Source: Vibrio proteolyticus NBRC 13287
GTDB taxonomy: Bacteria; Pseudomonadota; Gammaproteobacteria; Enterobacterales; Vibrionaceae
Direction of reading: 5' to 3'
DNA: 64,000 nt
Assembly (NCBI RefSeq): GCF_000467125.1
Contig: NZ_BATJ01000002.1
Location: 1-64,000 of the forward strand
Shown here: one piece after another, positions 9,529 to 20,492 of the stretch
How the letters are laid out: each line of letters starts with the position of its first letter
Numbering within the stretch: the stretch's first letter is position 1
Notes under the pieces: generated by a model
What the model saw: only the letters and a program-made list of their open reading frames with translations
Databases searched by the model: none
Told to the model about the DNA's origin: nothing
Translations under genes and position numbers: made by a program

Positions 9529-10707
9529 TTAGAACAAGCTATTGAATAGCATGACAATGTAATCCCACAAACGGCTGAACAAGCTGCCTTGGTTCACGTC
9601 TTCAAGGGCCAGCAGCGGATATTTCGCTACGTCTTTACCGTCCAATTGATAGTAAAGTGTGCCAACAACGTCACCTTTCATAATTGGGGCTTCCAGCTGT
9701 TTTTCAAGGACGAAGCTGGCTTTCAGATCTTTTGCCTGGCCGCGAGGCAGAGTGACATACGTGTCTTCGTTCACGCCTAGCGCGACTTTGTCTTTGTCGC
9801 CCATCCAGACTTTTTCTTCAACAAACGTCTGACCCGCTTTATGGGGGGCCACTGTTTCGTAGAAGCGGAAACCGTAGCTCAACAGCTTTTTACTTTCCGC
9901 TTTACGGGCATTGGCGCTTTTGGTGCCCATCACGACAGCGACCAGACGCATCTGACCTTCGGTCGCCGAGCTGACCAAGTTGTAGCCTGCACCGCTGGTG
10001 TGGCCGGTTTTAATGCCGTCAACGTTCATGCTTTTATCCCACAGCAGACCGTTCCGGTTGTACTGTGTGATGCCGTTGTAGGTGAATTTCTTCTCTGAGT
10101 AAATGCGGTATTCTTCAGGCACGTCGTGGATCAGGGCACGACCCAGCAGCGCCATGTCGTATGGCGTGGAGTAGAGGTCGTCGTTGTCCAGGCCGTGAAC
10201 ATTGGCGAAATGGGAATTTTTCATGCCGATCGATTTCGCCCAGGCGTTCATCAGTTCCACAAACGCGTCTTCAGAGCCGGCAACGTGCTCGGCCATCGCC
10301 ACACACGCGTCATTACCTGATTGGATGATGATGCCTTTGTTCAGGTCTTTAACTTTAACCGTGGTCCCCACTTCGATGAACATCTTGGAGGAATCTGGAA
10401 AGTTTTTGGCCCAGGCATTTTTACTGATGGTGACATCGTCTTCAGGTGAGACATTGCCACTTTTGATTTCCTGACCGATGACGTAACTGGTCATCATTTT
10501 GGTCAGACTGGCCGGGTGCATTTTGGTGTTGGCGTTTTGTTCCGCCAAGACCTTGCCCGAGTTGTAGTCCATCAGAACGTAGCCTTTCGCCGCGATTTGA
10601 GGCGCATCAGGAACGACACTAGGGGCAGCGTAAGCCGCGGAAGCGAAAGTTGCAGAGAGTGCAACAGTAGACGCAAGAACTGGTTTTAGAAGAGTTGTTT
10701 TTTTCAT
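9529..10707 (-). CDS. dacA: D-alanyl-D-alanine carboxypeptidase (PBP5/6 type)
   Basis: A 392-residue low-molecular-weight penicillin-binding protein that trims the terminal D-Ala of peptidoglycan stem peptides in the periplasm. Signal peptide 1 to about 27 (ending AYA). Catalytic motifs: S67-x-x-K70 in [10 protein letters not shown]130-G-N132, and K233-T-G235. The C terminus ([15 protein letters not shown]) is the amphipathic helix that anchors PBP5 to the outer face of the inner membrane. Start 10707 is chosen over an ATG at 10737 because it begins the signal peptide. It lies next to rlpA and mrdAB, the elongation cluster. Confidence 0.96.
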   Translation of the reverse strand: MKKTTLLKPVLASTVALSATFASAAYAAPSVVPDAPQIAAKGYVLMDYNSGKVLAEQNANTKMHPASLTKMMTSYVIGQEIKSGNVSPEDDVTISKNAWAKNFPDSSKMFIEVGTTVKVKDLNKGIIIQSGNDACVAMAEHVAGSEDAFVELMNAWAKSIGMKNSHFANVHGLDNDDLYSTPYDMALLGRALIHDVPEEYRIYSEKKFTYNGITQYNRNGLLWDKSMNVDGIKTGHTSGAGYNLVSSATEGQMRLVAVVMGTKSANARKAESKKLLSYGFRFYETVAPHKAGQTFVEEKVWMGDKDKVALGVNEDTYVTLPRGQAKDLKASFVLEKQLEAPIMKGDVVGTLYYQLDGKDVAKYPLLALEDVNQGSLFSRLWDYIVMLFNSLF

Positions 10708-10762
10708 GATGAATGCAAGTTTTCTTTTACTGTCCATATCTTAACAGAAACAATCTCTCAAA

Positions 10763-10788
10763 CCAGTGCAGGTTTAAACCGACACTGG
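10763..10788. repeat. Nested palindrome between rlpA and dacA
   Basis: ccagtg (10763-10768) and cactgg (10783-10788) enclose the perfect 10-bp palindrome ggtttaaacc (10771-10780), separated by mismatched pairs. The element sits in the 89-base gap before dacA and has no T-run, so it is an RNA hairpin or protein site rather than an obvious terminator. Confidence 0.6.
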
Positions 10789-10796
10789 ATTGAGGA

Positions 10797-11588
10797 CTAT
10801 TGGGTTGCTGTCTGCTTTTTGATAAACGCGGTCGAATAGCCGAGCACTTTAACCTTTTCAAGGGTTTCCTGAGTCAGGGAATAGTCAGCAAACGGGCCGA
10901 GAAACACTCGGTGCACGTCACTTTCACTGCTGACAAAACTGTCCACAGATAACTTCTGACCAAGATCCTGGGCTAAAGTTCGCGAGCGATCCGCAAATTT
11001 TGACGACGCGACCTGAATCAGATACCCCTGAAAGGCCGCTGCTTTGCTTTTCGCGCTGGCTTTGTCGACGTTGATCACCTGAATTTCGACATTAGCGGTG
11101 CCGGTTTTGATGACGTCGAGTTTGGCCGCAGCGGCGTAGCTAAGATCTATGATCCGTCCTTGATGGAAAGGGCCACGATCGTTCACGCGTACCACCGCGC
11201 TTTTGCCGTTGTCGAGATTGGTCACTTTGACATAGCTTGGCAGTGGCAGGGTTTTGTGTGCCGCGGTCATGGAATACATGTCGTAGATTTCGCCATTGGA
11301 TGTCAGGTGGCCGTGGAATTTCTTTCCATACCAAGAGGCTTTGCCTTTTTCGCTAAAGCCCGAGGTGTTTTTGACGATCTGGTAATCTTCACCGCGCAGT
11401 GAATAATTTTTGTTGCCACCGAGACTGTAAGGTTCGAATTGCGGCTGGGCATCTTCAATATGGTCAACCGATATCGGCTCGTTAGGAGCTACATCGTCGT
11501 CGATATCGTAACGTCCTCCCGGAGTAGAGGAACAACCGGCCAAAATGGCAGCTAAGCTGGCAAAAGCCAGAAGATGTCTGATTTGCAT
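10797..11588 (-). CDS. rlpA: Septal ring lytic transglycosylase RlpA
   Basis: A 263-residue outer-membrane lipoprotein; lipobox LAGC with lipidated C19 followed by Ser. A double-psi beta-barrel domain spans about 80-175 and contains ASWYGKKFHGHLTSNGE and VRVNDRGPF with the catalytic Glu and Asp of RlpA enzymes. A C-terminal SPOR domain (about 185-260) binds denuded glycan strands at division sites. In Pseudomonas RlpA cleaves such strands; in E. coli activity is not detected. Follows mrdB by 4 bases in the mrdA-mrdB-rlpA unit. Confidence 0.95.
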   Translation of the reverse strand: MQIRHLLAFASLAAILAGCSSTPGGRYDIDDDVAPNEPISVDHIEDAQPQFEPYSLGGNKNYSLRGEDYQIVKNTSGFSEKGKASWYGKKFHGHLTSNGEIYDMYSMTAAHKTLPLPSYVKVTNLDNGKSAVVRVNDRGPFHQGRIIDLSYAAAAKLDVIKTGTANVEIQVINVDKASAKSKAAAFQGYLIQVASSKFADRSRTLAQDLGQKLSVDSFVSSESDVHRVFLGPFADYSLTQETLEKVKVLGYSTAFIKKQTATQ

Positions 11589-11592
11589 GTAT

Positions 11593-12714
11593 TTACGTCG
11601 CCTTTGAAAACGCTTTTCTGTGGGTATGAATTGACATCAGGATGCCAAAACCCGCCATCAGAGTAACCATGGATGTACCGCCGTAACTGATCAGGGGCAG
11701 GGGTACGCCTACAACCGGCAAAATGCCGCTTACCATGCCAATGTTTACAAACACATAAACAAAGAAGCTCAGTACAATACTGCCTGCCATCATTCGGCCA
11801 AACGCGGTTTGCGCGTTGCTGGCCAGATACAGGCCACGACCTATGATGAACAGATAAATACTCAGCAGGGCAAGAATGCCTATCATGCCCCATTCTTCCG
11901 CAATGACTGCAAAAATAAAGTCAGTATGTCGCTCTGGCAAGAATTCCAGTTGCGATTGCGTACCTTGTAACCAGCCCTTGCCGGAAACACCGCCTGAACC
12001 GATCGCAATTTTACTCTGGATGATGTGGTAGCCTGCACCGAGTGGATCCGATTCAGGGTTAAACAGCGTTCGTACCCGGGTTTTCTGGTATTCGCGCATC
12101 AGGAAGAACCACAAAATCGGGATAAAACCACCGACTGCGAGCGCCGCGGCGGTGATGATACGCCAACTGATGCCCGCCAGGAACACAACAAAAATACCGG
12201 ATGCGGCGATCAGAATCGACGTCCCCAGATCCGGCTGTTTGGCGATCAGTATGGTTGGAACGAACACCATTACCAGGGAGAGCACCAGCGTTTGCAATGT
12301 GGGGGGGAGTGAGCGCTTACCGATAAAGCGCGCGACCATCAGTGGCACCGCCAGTTTAAGAAATTCTGATGGCTGGAAGCGAACAAAGCCAAGGTTGAGC
12401 CAGCGCTGTGCCCCTTTGGAGATTTCACCGAACAACAGTACACACACCAGCAGCACGACACCGACAAAAAACATCACGGGAGCGACCGATTCATAGGTTC
12501 GCGGCGGAATTTGCGCCAGCAGCAGCATCACGCCCATCGCCAGCGCCATACGCATCGCCTGGCGATCCATCATCGCCAGATTTTGTCCACTGGCACTGTA
12601 CATCACAACCAGGCCAAAACCCATCAGCAGTAATATGCCCAGCAATAATGGGAGATCGATATGAAAACGCTCAAACAGGGCGCGGTTCTGCCCGGTAGAT
12701 GGATCGAATTCCAT
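11593..12714 (-). CDS. mrdB: Peptidoglycan glycosyltransferase RodA
   Basis: A 373-residue SEDS-family polytopic protein with about ten membrane segments, the glycan polymerase of the rod complex. Family motifs include [22 protein letters not shown] (split over the large periplasmic loop and conserved Asp) and [14 protein letters not shown] close to the C terminus. Its start codon overlaps the stop of mrdA by one base, ensuring paired production with its transpeptidase partner PBP2. Confidence 0.97.
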   Translation of the reverse strand: MEFDPSTGQNRALFERFHIDLPLLLGILLLMGFGLVVMYSASGQNLAMMDRQAMRMALAMGVMLLLAQIPPRTYESVAPVMFFVGVVLLVCVLLFGEISKGAQRWLNLGFVRFQPSEFLKLAVPLMVARFIGKRSLPPTLQTLVLSLVMVFVPTILIAKQPDLGTSILIAASGIFVVFLAGISWRIITAAALAVGGFIPILWFFLMREYQKTRVRTLFNPESDPLGAGYHIIQSKIAIGSGGVSGKGWLQGTQSQLEFLPERHTDFIFAVIAEEWGMIGILALLSIYLFIIGRGLYLASNAQTAFGRMMAGSIVLSFFVYVFVNIGMVSGILPVVGVPLPLISYGGTSMVTLMAGFGILMSIHTHRKAFSKAT

Positions 12715-14597
12715 TATTTTTCAGCCTCTTGTTCGCCGAGTACGACCCGGTCAAAGATTTTGCGTGCCACTGGTCCACCGTTACTGGAGCCGCCACCGGC
12801 ATTTTCCAGCACGATGGTGGTAATGACTTTCGGGTCGTCTACCGGAGCAAAACCGGTAAACAGCGCGTGATCGCGCAGGTGTTCCGCCAGTTCTTCGGCG
12901 TTGTATTCTTCATTTTCACCCAGGCCAAAGACCTGAGCGGTGCCAGATTTACCGGCGGTGACGTAGTCCATCTGAGTGAACGACCGTCGAGCCGTGCCGC
13001 GTTTACCATGGTTGACCAGACGCATGCCGTTGATGGCAATATCCCAGTACTTTTCAGGCACACCAGTGATCGGTGGGTATGTGTCCACTTCAGTTGTTTT
13101 ACGTGTGTCAAAGCTCTGGCCATTTTCGATCGTAGCGCGCAGCAGATGCGGTGCCACCACCTTGCCGTGTTTGACCAGGACTGATGTAGCTTTGGCTATC
13201 TGCATCGGTGTGGCCGTCCAGTAGCCCTGACCGATCCCGACCGGAATGGTGTCGCCCTGATACCAAGGCTGGCGGTGACGCGCCATTTTCCACTCGCGTG
13301 TCGGCATGTTGGCTTTGCTTTCTTCGTAAATATCGATGCCGGTGTAATCACCGAAACCAAACGCCATCATCCAGTTGGAAATGCGGTCGATGCCCATGTC
13401 ATAAGCGACCTGATAGAAGAAGGTGTCCACCGACTCTTCAATCGACTTGGTGATATCCACACGGCCATGTCCCCAGCGTAACCAGTCACGAAATGGTTTG
13501 GTTTTCGAGTTTGGAATACGCCAGTAGCCCGGGTCGTTGCGTGTGGTGAACGGTGTGATGACCCCTTCCTGCAACGCGGCTACCGCCATAAAGGGTTTGA
13601 TGGTTGACGCTGGAGGGTAGATCCCCAGCGTGGCACGATTGACCAAAGGGCGGTTTTTGTCGTTCAGTAAGTCGCTGTACGCCTTACCGGAGATGCCATG
13701 CACAAACGCATTGGGATCGTAACTCGGGCTGGACACCATCGCCAGAACGCCATTGTCGCTGGGGTCAAGTACCACGGCGCTGCCGCGTCGGCCGTCAAGC
13801 AGGTTGTGCACAAACATCTGGATATTGATGTCAATGTTCAGCACGATGTCTTTGCCAGGCTCTGGTGGCACGTATTTCAGGGTCCGGATCACTCGGCCTC
13901 GGCTGTTGACTTCCACTTCCTGATACCCGGCCGTGCCGTGCAGCATGTCCTCGTAGTAGCGTTCAATCCCAAGTTTGCCGATGTCGCGCGTTGCCTGATA
14001 GTTGGCCGCTTTTTCTTCGCGAGTCAAACGTTCCAGGTCGCGGTCATTGATGCGCGAGACATATCCGAGAACGTGCGTGAGCATTTCACCAAAAGGGTAG
14101 TAGCGTTTAAGGCTGGCACTGACGGACACACCAGGGAAATTGTGTTGTTGTACCGAAAAGCGGGCGACCTGATCTTCACTCAGTTGGGTCAGCAGGGGGA
14201 CCGAGTTGAAACGTCGTGTCTGACGGCGTTCACGCTCAAAGCGCTCGATCTGCTCAGGGGTGATCTCGACAATTTGTTGCAGACGAGCAATGGTGTCGTC
14301 CATGTCTTTGACTTTTTCCGGGATCACTTCGAGGCTGAATACCGGGCGGTTTTCCGCCAGAAGGACACCATTACGGTCATAGATCAGCCCACGGTTCGGG
14401 GCGATAGGCACGACTTTAATGCGGTTGTCGTTGGAACGGGTTTTGTAGTCCTGATACTGGTTGACCTGAATGTGATACAGGTTGGCGACCAGCAAGCCCA
14501 CCAGCAGAATAATGCCCAGAAACGCCACTACAGCACGGCTTTTAAACAGCCGTGCTTCTTCCTGATAGTCACGAATTTTGCTACGTTTACGCAACAT
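12714..14597 (-). CDS. mrdA: Penicillin-binding protein 2 (peptidoglycan transpeptidase)
   Basis: A 627-residue class B PBP that crosslinks peptidoglycan during elongation. Short cytoplasmic N terminus, one TM segment at about 22-42, pedestal domain, then the transpeptidase domain. The active-site serine lies in [10 protein letters not shown] at about residue 329; the SxN-type motif is SVDTFFYQ and the KSGTAQ motif follows near residue 545. Lies immediately upstream of mrdB and 24 bases after rlmH on the same strand. Confidence 0.97.
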   Translation of the reverse strand: MLRKRSKIRDYQEEARLFKSRAVVAFLGIILLVGLLVANLYHIQVNQYQDYKTRSNDNRIKVVPIAPNRGLIYDRNGVLLAENRPVFSLEVIPEKVKDMDDTIARLQQIVEITPEQIERFERERRQTRRFNSVPLLTQLSEDQVARFSVQQHNFPGVSVSASLKRYYPFGEMLTHVLGYVSRINDRDLERLTREEKAANYQATRDIGKLGIERYYEDMLHGTAGYQEVEVNSRGRVIRTLKYVPPEPGKDIVLNIDINIQMFVHNLLDGRRGSAVVLDPSDNGVLAMVSSPSYDPNAFVHGISGKAYSDLLNDKNRPLVNRATLGIYPPASTIKPFMAVAALQEGVITPFTTRNDPGYWRIPNSKTKPFRDWLRWGHGRVDITKSIEESVDTFFYQVAYDMGIDRISNWMMAFGFGDYTGIDIYEESKANMPTREWKMARHRQPWYQGDTIPVGIGQGYWTATPMQIAKATSVLVKHGKVVAPHLLRATIENGQSFDTRKTTEVDTYPPITGVPEKYWDIAINGMRLVNHGKRGTARRSFTQMDYVTAGKSGTAQVFGLGENEEYNAEELAEHLRDHALFTGFAPVDDPKVITTIVLENAGGGSSNGGPVARKIFDRVVLGEQEAEK

Positions 14598-14621
14598 GGC
14601 TAACGGTTCTCAACGACAAGA

Positions 14622-15092
14622 TTATTCTCTGTGATAAGGGTGATTTGCGGTAATACTCCAGGCTCGGTACAAGCTTTCCGCCATCACCACACGCACCAGA
14701 GGGTGGGGCAGCGTCAGCGGTGACAGGGACCAACTCTGGTCGGCTGCCGCTTTGCACGCCGGAGCCAAGCCTTCCGGACCGCCGATTAAAATCGATACGT
14801 CACGACCATCGAGTTTCCAGGCTTCCAATTGACCCGCCAGTTGTTCGGTATCCCAGCGTTTGCCCGGAATATCGAGAGTAACAATTCGATTGCCTTTTGG
14901 CACGGCGGCCAGCATCGCTTCGCCTTCTTTTTGCAAGATTCTTGCAATATCAGCGTTCTTGCCGCGTTTGCCTGCCGGCACTTCCACCAGTTCAAGCGGC
15001 ATGTCGTGAGGAAAACGGCGTTTGTATTCCTGAAAACCTTCTTCGACCCACTTTGGCATTTTGGTGCCGACGGCAACCAGCTGTAACTTCAT
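14622..15092 (-). CDS. rlmH: 23S rRNA pseudouridine1915 N3-methyltransferase
   Basis: A 156-residue SPOUT-class trefoil-knot methyltransferase acting on helix 69 of 23S rRNA in assembled 70S ribosomes. The knot motif ILIGGPEGL and the C-terminal [20 protein letters not shown] (in parts) that form the SAM pocket are present. Full length. It lies 3 bases after rsfS, the same order as in E. coli. Confidence 0.97.
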   Translation of the reverse strand: MKLQLVAVGTKMPKWVEEGFQEYKRRFPHDMPLELVEVPAGKRGKNADIARILQKEGEAMLAAVPKGNRIVTLDIPGKRWDTEQLAGQLEAWKLDGRDVSILIGGPEGLAPACKAAADQSWSLSPLTLPHPLVRVVMAESLYRAWSITANHPYHRE

Positions 15093-15095
15093 GCG

Positions 15096-15413
15096 CTAGC
15101 CCCACAGCTTCTCAAGCTGGTACAGTTCACGCTGATCTTCTTGCATAACGTGGACCATGGTAGTGCCCATGTCGACCACGACCCATTCGCCTTCTGCTTC
15201 GCCGTCAATGCCCAGAGGTTCTAATCCGGCTTTTTTCGCTTCGCTGGCTACGTGATCGGCAATCGAGGATACGTGTCTTTTTGACGTACCAGTACATACG
15301 ATCATGTAGTCGGTCACGCTGGATTTTCCTTGTACATCCAGGGTGATGATGTCCTGAGCTTTCATGTCATCCGCTTTATCGGCCAAAAAGTCTCTCAGTT
15401 CTTCGCGTTGCAA
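15096..15413 (-). CDS. rsfS: Ribosomal silencing factor RsfS
   Basis: A 105-residue Iojap-family protein that binds ribosomal protein uL14 and blocks subunit joining under starvation. It contains the family pieces [24 protein letters not shown] and [14 protein letters not shown] (read in parts). In E. coli nadD and cobC/alpR separate holA from this gene; here only 57 bases lie between holA and rsfS. Confidence 0.96.
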   Translation of the reverse strand: MQREELRDFLADKADDMKAQDIITLDVQGKSSVTDYMIVCTGTSKRHVSSIADHVASEAKKAGLEPLGIDGEAEGEWVVVDMGTTMVHVMQEDQRELYQLEKLWG

Positions 15414-15470
15414 GTTGTAATCCTCTGAAAATGAAATAGGGAAAATGTGATCGGGGAGTATATCACGCTT

Positions 15471-16496
15471 TTAGGCCGGTAAATCCAGCTTTACCTCCGG
15501 CAGGCACAATTGCACGCTTATCTGATGGATAAATGGCCAGGGTGAAATGTCGTACTGGGTTTTCGCCTGAATTTCAGCCGTCGCCAGAGTATGAATGCAT
15601 TGGTGCAGAGCCGTAGGCGTCAGTCGGCTGAGTGCTGCCGAGTACAGTGGGCGTTTGGATTGCCAGACCCGGTGTTTATCAAACACCTGTGCCAGTGACA
15701 TCTGAAACGTCTGACTTTTCATCGTTGCGAGCGTGATCAGTTCTTTTTGAATCGAACGGATCAGCACCACGGGCTCAATGCCTTCTGCCTCAAGCTGGCG
15801 CAGAATACGTTGGGCGCGGTTGGCTTTGCCTGCCAGCAAGGCATCCACCCAGTGAAACACCGTAAAGTGATTGTGGCGGCTGAGGGATTCTTCAAGACGG
15901 ATCAGAGTCAACTGGCCGTCCGGGTAGAGCAGAGCGAGCTTTTCCAAGCTTTGCGCCAGAGCAAACAGATTACCTTCGTGCCACTGGGCCAGCATTTGAA
16001 CCGCTTCCGGGTCGGGTTTGAGGCCCAACTGGCGGCAGCGTGTTTGCACAAATTGAGGTAAACGCTGGATATCCGGTGTCAGGCAGTTAACCCAGCAGCC
16101 TTGAGCACTGAGTGCCTTGAACCATTTCGCACTTTCCTGAGCCTTGGTCAGTTTACTGCCGACCAGTACCAGCAAGATGTCTGGATGCAGCATGTCCGCC
16201 AGCGAAACCAGCTCTTTGGCAGCGGCGGCGCCTGGTCCAGCGTCGCCAATTTCCAGCTCAATGATTTGCCTGGCGGAGAACAGACTGAGCGCCTGACAGC
16301 AGTCAAACACTTCATTCCAATCCAGGCTGGCGTCGACACTGAAACGGTGTCGCTCTTCAAAGCCCTGCGTTCTGGCTTTGTGTTGAATCGCACTGCGCGA
16401 TTCCTGAATCAGTAACGGTTCGTTACCGAACAGCAGGTAGATACCGGACAGTTGTTTGTCCAGCTGCTCGGCCAGTCGGTCAGCGAAAATACGCAT
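15471..16496 (-). CDS. holA: DNA polymerase III subunit delta
   Basis: A 341-residue clamp-loader subunit that opens the beta sliding clamp. The N-terminal IYLLFGNEPLLIQES is the degenerate AAA+ entry segment of delta (no functional Walker A, as expected). The segment EIGDAGPGAAAAKELVSL and the C-terminal collar domain match the family. Starts 9 bases after lptE and is followed closely by rsfS. Confidence 0.95.
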   Translation of the reverse strand: MRIFADRLAEQLDKQLSGIYLLFGNEPLLIQESRSAIQHKARTQGFEERHRFSVDASLDWNEVFDCCQALSLFSARQIIELEIGDAGPGAAAAKELVSLADMLHPDILLVLVGSKLTKAQESAKWFKALSAQGCWVNCLTPDIQRLPQFVQTRCRQLGLKPDPEAVQMLAQWHEGNLFALAQSLEKLALLYPDGQLTLIRLEESLSRHNHFTVFHWVDALLAGKANRAQRILRQLEAEGIEPVVLIRSIQKELITLATMKSQTFQMSLAQVFDKHRVWQSKRPLYSAALSRLTPTALHQCIHTLATAEIQAKTQYDISPWPFIHQISVQLCLPEVKLDLPA

Positions 16497-16505
16497 CCGG
16501 ATCCC

Positions 16506-17162
16506 TTATTGCTCCGCTGCGTCATCGGTTGTTTGAGGTGTGCCGGCCGGTGTCTCGGCCGGGAAGTCACCCTCATAGGTTTTGACATCGTACTGCTCGT
16601 CGTACTGGTTGAGGTTGTCATTCGCCGGTAGGTTGCTGTCGTCCATCTGATGGTTCTGGATGTCCACTTTCAGGCGTGCCATCTGACGGATGATCTGTGA
16701 TGCCGCCAATTTGCGCATTTCGTCCTCGATCATGTCACGCTCTACTGATTTTGCCAGTGCAGTCAGTGGGTTATCAAGATAACTGCGCGTTACACTGGTC
16801 GAGAAGGTTTTGGTGCCTACCTCGGGAATAGTGACTCGGTATGAGGTGCGGAAAGTCAGTTCTTTTTCCGCTGCGCGGGTGTTTTGATACAGAGACAAAG
16901 TACGTTCACCCACTCCTTCGTTGATCAGGTGCAGGTTCGGTACGTTTTCTGCTGGTGTCACGAGTTCGACGTCATTGATACGTAACTGGTTTTTCACCTG
17001 ACGGGTAAAAACGCTGTACTGGTCGTAACTGGTGACTGACAAGGTACTCAACTCGTGAGGTACAGAATAGTCACCGCGCAAATGGAATCCACAAGCCGTC
17101 AGTAGGCTCGCTGTCGCAACAACACAAGTCAATTTGAAAGAGGAAACAGAAAATAGGCGCAT
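16506..17162 (-). CDS. lptE: LPS assembly lipoprotein LptE
   Basis: A 218-residue outer-membrane lipoprotein that plugs the LptD barrel. Lipobox LLTAC with lipidated C24, followed by GFHLRGDY, the signature start of mature LptE. The last 40 residues are acidic and Asn/Gln/Pro-rich, a low-complexity tail. ATG 17162 is chosen because the longer open frame (to 17267) would put 35 residues ahead of the signal peptide. Between leuS and holA as in E. coli, but the gap to leuS holds two strong hairpins. Confidence 0.95.
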   Translation of the reverse strand: MRLFSVSSFKLTCVVATASLLTACGFHLRGDYSVPHELSTLSVTSYDQYSVFTRQVKNQLRINDVELVTPAENVPNLHLINEGVGERTLSLYQNTRAAEKELTFRTSYRVTIPEVGTKTFSTSVTRSYLDNPLTALAKSVERDMIEDEMRKLAASQIIRQMARLKVDIQNHQMDDSNLPANDNLNQYDEQYDVKTYEGDFPAETPAGTPQTTDDAAEQ

Positions 17163-17189
17163 GGGTTGATGGTTCTCAGTTATTGGAGT

Positions 17190-17255
17190 ATTTATCTCAG
17201 GCCACTCACGTTGAATGAGCTGAGATAAATCAACAGGGCAGTGACCTGCCCTGTT
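17190..17255 (-). repeat. Two hairpins in the leuS-lptE gap
   Basis: Hairpin A: perfect 11-bp arms at 17190-17200 and 17220-17230 (atttatctcag/ctgagataaat); the stem continues inward with ctca/tgag after a 4-base bulge. Hairpin B: perfect 10-bp stem 17232-17241 with 17246-17255 (aacagggcag/ctgccctgtt), loop tgac. On the transcribed minus strand B comes first, right after leuS, and is followed by GATTTATC rather than a T-run, so it is at best a weak terminator. The two hairpins are one base apart and fill most of the intergenic space. Confidence 0.75.
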
Positions 17256-17292
17256 TAAGGACTGCATAAATGCAAATTAGTTCGACTGAATC

Positions 17293-19866
17293 TTAGTTTG
17301 CAACGATATTCAGCAGTTTACCCGGAACGTAAATCACCTTACGAATGGTTTTGTCTTCGGTGAACTTAGTGACGTTCTCGTTGGTCAGACCCAACTCTTC
17401 AACCTGCTCTTTGCTGGCGTCAGCCGCTACGGTCAGCTTGGCACGCAACTTGCCGTTTACTTGTACAACGATGGTTTTTTCGTCTTCAACCAATGCTTGC
17501 TCATCAAACGTTGGCCATCGTGCGTTGTCGATGTCTGTTTCACCCAGCGCAGTCCATAGTTCGTATGAAATGTGCGGAGTGATAGGGTAAAGCATCGCAA
17601 CGACAGCTTTGAGCGCTTCATCAAGGATCGCGCGATCTTGCGCCGATGCTTGAGGTGCTTTCGCGAGCTTGTTCATCAGCTCCATGATGGCTGCAATCGC
17701 AGTGTTAAAGGTTTGACGACGAGCGATATCGTCCGTCACTTTGGCGATGGTTTTGTGTACGTCACGACGCAACGCTTTCTGGTCGCCAGACAACGCAGAG
17801 GCATCAACGGTTTCTGTTGTACCTTTTGCCGTGTGCTCATTCACCAGTTTCCATACACGTTTCAGGAAGCGGTTAGCGCCTTCAACGCCAGACTCCTGCC
17901 ATTCCAGAGTCATGTCTGCCGGTGATGCAAACATCATGAACAGGCGTACGGTGTCAGCGCCGTACTTGTCAACCATCTCTTGCGGGTCGATACCGTTATT
18001 TTTCGACTTAGACATTTTGATCATGCCTGAGTGTTCCACGTTGCGGCCCTGATTATCGATCGCTGAGGCGATACGACCTTTGCTGTCGCGTTCCACTTTC
18101 ACATCGGTAGGGGCTACCCACTCTTTGGTGCCTTTCTCGTTGGTGTGGAAGAATGCGTCAGCCAGTACCATGCCTTGACAAAGCAGTTGCTTGAACGGTT
18201 CGTCAGAGGTCACGTAACCTGCGTCACGAAGCAATTTGTGGAAGAAGCGTGAGTACAGTAGGTGCATACAAGCGTGCTCGATACCACCGATGTACTGGTC
18301 TACTGGTAGCCAGTAGTTGGCTTTTTCTGGGTCTAGGATGTCGTCCGCTTGTGGTGAACAGTAGCGTGCGTAGTACCAAGAAGATTCCATGAACGTATCG
18401 AACGTATCGGTCTCACGTAGAGCTGGTTCGCCGTTGAAGGTGGTCTTCGCCCATTCTTTGTCGGCTTTGATTGGGCTGGTTACGCCGTCCATGACCACAT
18501 CTTCAGGAAGAATCACTGGTAGTTGGTCAGCAGGTACTGGGTGAACTTCACCGTCTTCCGTGGTGACCATTGGGATTGGTGCGCCCCAGTAACGCTGACG
18601 AGATACACCCCAGTCACGTAGACGGAAGTTAACTGTCTTAGTGCCTTTGCCTTCTGCTTCTAACTTGGCAGCGATTGCATCGAATGCCGCTTGGAATTCC
18701 AGGCCGTCGAATTCACCAGAATCGAACAGCACACCTTTCTCAGTGTATGCCGCTTCCGAGATGTCTAGCTCGCTGCCGTCAACTGGCTTGATCACAGGCA
18801 CGATGTCCAGGCCGTACTTAGTGGCGAACTCGAAGTCACGTTGGTCGTGCGCAGGTACTGCCATAACCGCGCCTGTGCCATAGTCCATCAGTACGAAGTT
18901 TGCTACGTAAACTGGCACTTCACGGCCGTTCAATGGATGAATAGCAGTAAGGCCAGTCGCCATACCTTTCTTCTCCATTGTTGCTAGTTCAGCTTCGGCT
19001 ACTTTGGTGTTCTTACACTCTTCGATGAATGCCGCTAGTTCAGGGTTGCTCTCTGCTGCGATAGTCGCCAGTGGGTGGCCCGCCGCGATACCCACGTACG
19101 TCACACCCATTAGTGTGTCTGGACGTGTGGTGTACACTTCTAGGTCTTGCTGCCCCTTCACTTCGAACTTGAGTTCAACACCTTCAGAGCGACCGATCCA
19201 GTTGCGCTGCATGGTTTTGACCATTTCTGGCCAGCCATCCAGGTTATCCAGATCGTCCAGCAGTTCTTGAGCATACTCAGTGATTTTGATGAACCACTGT
19301 GGGATCTCTTTTTGTTCTACCGGCGTATCACAGCGCCAGCAACAGCCGTCTTCGACCTGTTCGTTAGCCAGAACGGTCTGATCGTTCGGACACCAGTTCA
19401 CTGAAGATGTCTTCTTGTAAACCAGGCCTTTTTCGTACAGCTTGGTGAAGAACTCTTGTTCCCAGCGGTAGTATTCTGGAGTACAAGTAGCAAATTCACG
19501 ATTCCAGTCGTAGCCAAAACCCAGCAGTTTCAGCTGGTTCTTCATGTATTCAATGTTTTCGTAAGTCCAAGGCGCCGGTGCCGTGTTGTTTTTTACGGCA
19601 GCATTTTCTGCCGGCAGACCAAACGCGTCCCAGCCAATAGGCTGCATCACGTTTTTGCCTTGCAGTCGTTGGAAGCGAGAGACGACGTCACCGATGGTGT
19701 AGTTGCGCACGTGACCCATGTGCAGTCGGCCACTTGGATATGGGAACATAGACAGACAGTAGAATTTTTCTTTATTTGGGTCTTCACTTACAACAAAGGT
19801 TTTGTTGTTTTCCCAGTGCTGTTGAACTTTTTGTTCAATATCTTGCGGGTTATATTGCTCTTGCAT
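17293..19866 (-). CDS. leuS: Leucyl-tRNA synthetase
   Basis: An 857-residue class I aminoacyl-tRNA synthetase. HIGH-type motif HMGH within [14 protein letters not shown] near residues 42-55; KMSKS signature in [11 protein letters not shown] at about 619-629. The CP1 editing domain is present, including the threonine-rich TTRPDT block, and zinc-type cysteines occur in WCPNDQ and CCWRCDTP. Full length. Divergent from ybeL; first gene of the leuS-lptE-holA run. Confidence 0.98.
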   Translation of the reverse strand: MQEQYNPQDIEQKVQQHWENNKTFVVSEDPNKEKFYCLSMFPYPSGRLHMGHVRNYTIGDVVSRFQRLQGKNVMQPIGWDAFGLPAENAAVKNNTAPAPWTYENIEYMKNQLKLLGFGYDWNREFATCTPEYYRWEQEFFTKLYEKGLVYKKTSSVNWCPNDQTVLANEQVEDGCCWRCDTPVEQKEIPQWFIKITEYAQELLDDLDNLDGWPEMVKTMQRNWIGRSEGVELKFEVKGQQDLEVYTTRPDTLMGVTYVGIAAGHPLATIAAESNPELAAFIEECKNTKVAEAELATMEKKGMATGLTAIHPLNGREVPVYVANFVLMDYGTGAVMAVPAHDQRDFEFATKYGLDIVPVIKPVDGSELDISEAAYTEKGVLFDSGEFDGLEFQAAFDAIAAKLEAEGKGTKTVNFRLRDWGVSRQRYWGAPIPMVTTEDGEVHPVPADQLPVILPEDVVMDGVTSPIKADKEWAKTTFNGEPALRETDTFDTFMESSWYYARYCSPQADDILDPEKANYWLPVDQYIGGIEHACMHLLYSRFFHKLLRDAGYVTSDEPFKQLLCQGMVLADAFFHTNEKGTKEWVAPTDVKVERDSKGRIASAIDNQGRNVEHSGMIKMSKSKNNGIDPQEMVDKYGADTVRLFMMFASPADMTLEWQESGVEGANRFLKRVWKLVNEHTAKGTTETVDASALSGDQKALRRDVHKTIAKVTDDIARRQTFNTAIAAIMELMNKLAKAPQASAQDRAILDEALKAVVAMLYPITPHISYELWTALGETDIDNARWPTFDEQALVEDEKTIVVQVNGKLRAKLTVAADASKEQVEELGLTNENVTKFTEDKTIRKVIYVPGKLLNIVAN

Positions 19867-19983
19867 CGATGATGTCCGGTTATCTTGGATTTGTGAGTTC
19901 GGTTAGAACAGATACTAATAGATCGTCATAGAATACCTAAAGGCGCGGAGTACAACAACAGTTGTGTTAACGGGAGGTTCCTT

Positions 19984-20454
19984 ATGCCAAAACGCAAGTC
20001 GGGCTATGAAGAGATGCTTGAAGATGTGGTTGAGACACTCAAGCACAGCCCGGAAGAGGTCAATCACGTCTTAGAGCAATCGGGAAAGGTGGTCGCAGCT
20101 GCGAATGACATGACCAAAGACGAGCTCGCGCTGATTTCGGCGTATGTGAAATCGGATCTGAAAGAGTTTGCTGACAGTTATGAAGAGGGCAAAAGTGGGC
20201 CGTTTTATCTGATGATTGCAGACTCCATCTGGCAGGGGTTGTTGGAAATTACCGATCGAACCAAAGTCGAGTGGGTAGAGCTGTTTGCCGACCTCGAGCA
20301 TCAGGGATTGTATCAGGCCGGGGAGATGATTGGGCTCGGAGTGCTGGTATGTGAAAACTGCGGGCATCGCGTTGAGTACAATCATCCGACAGAAATTGTT
20401 CCGTGCATCAAATGCGGCAACACGGCGTTTAGTCGGCAGCCGCTCAAGCCATAA
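19984..20454 (+). CDS. ybeL: YbeL / DUF1451 zinc-ribbon protein
   Basis: A 156-residue soluble protein of the YbeL family. The N-terminal two-thirds is helical and acidic (KRKSGYEEMLEDVVETL); the C terminus is a zinc ribbon with CENC and CIKC pairs separated by about 16 residues. Function unknown. The gene has GGGAGG upstream of its ATG and lies divergent from leuS, its usual neighbour in E. coli too. The frame ends just before a terminator that serves the convergent lnt operon. Confidence 0.92.
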   Translation: MPKRKSGYEEMLEDVVETLKHSPEEVNHVLEQSGKVVAAANDMTKDELALISAYVKSDLKEFADSYEEGKSGPFYLMIADSIWQGLLEITDRTKVEWVELFADLEHQGLYQAGEMIGLGVLVCENCGHRVEYNHPTEIVPCIKCGNTAFSRQPLKP

Positions 20455-20484
20455 AAAAACAAGCCCCTGTCATGCAGGGGCTTG
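20453..20484 (-). terminator. Terminator after lnt
   Basis: Perfect 10-bp stem caagcccctg/caggggcttg (20460-20469, 20475-20484) with a run of seven T on the minus strand. It also follows ybeL on the plus strand, where the T-tract is poor. Confidence 0.88.
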
Positions 20485-20492
20485 TTGTATGG

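Noticed and set aside
13698..14603. 301-residue ORF on the plus strand over mrdA
   Set aside because: It lies entirely antisense to a well-conserved gene, is rich in His/Val/Arg as expected for shadow frames, and has no ribosome-binding site.
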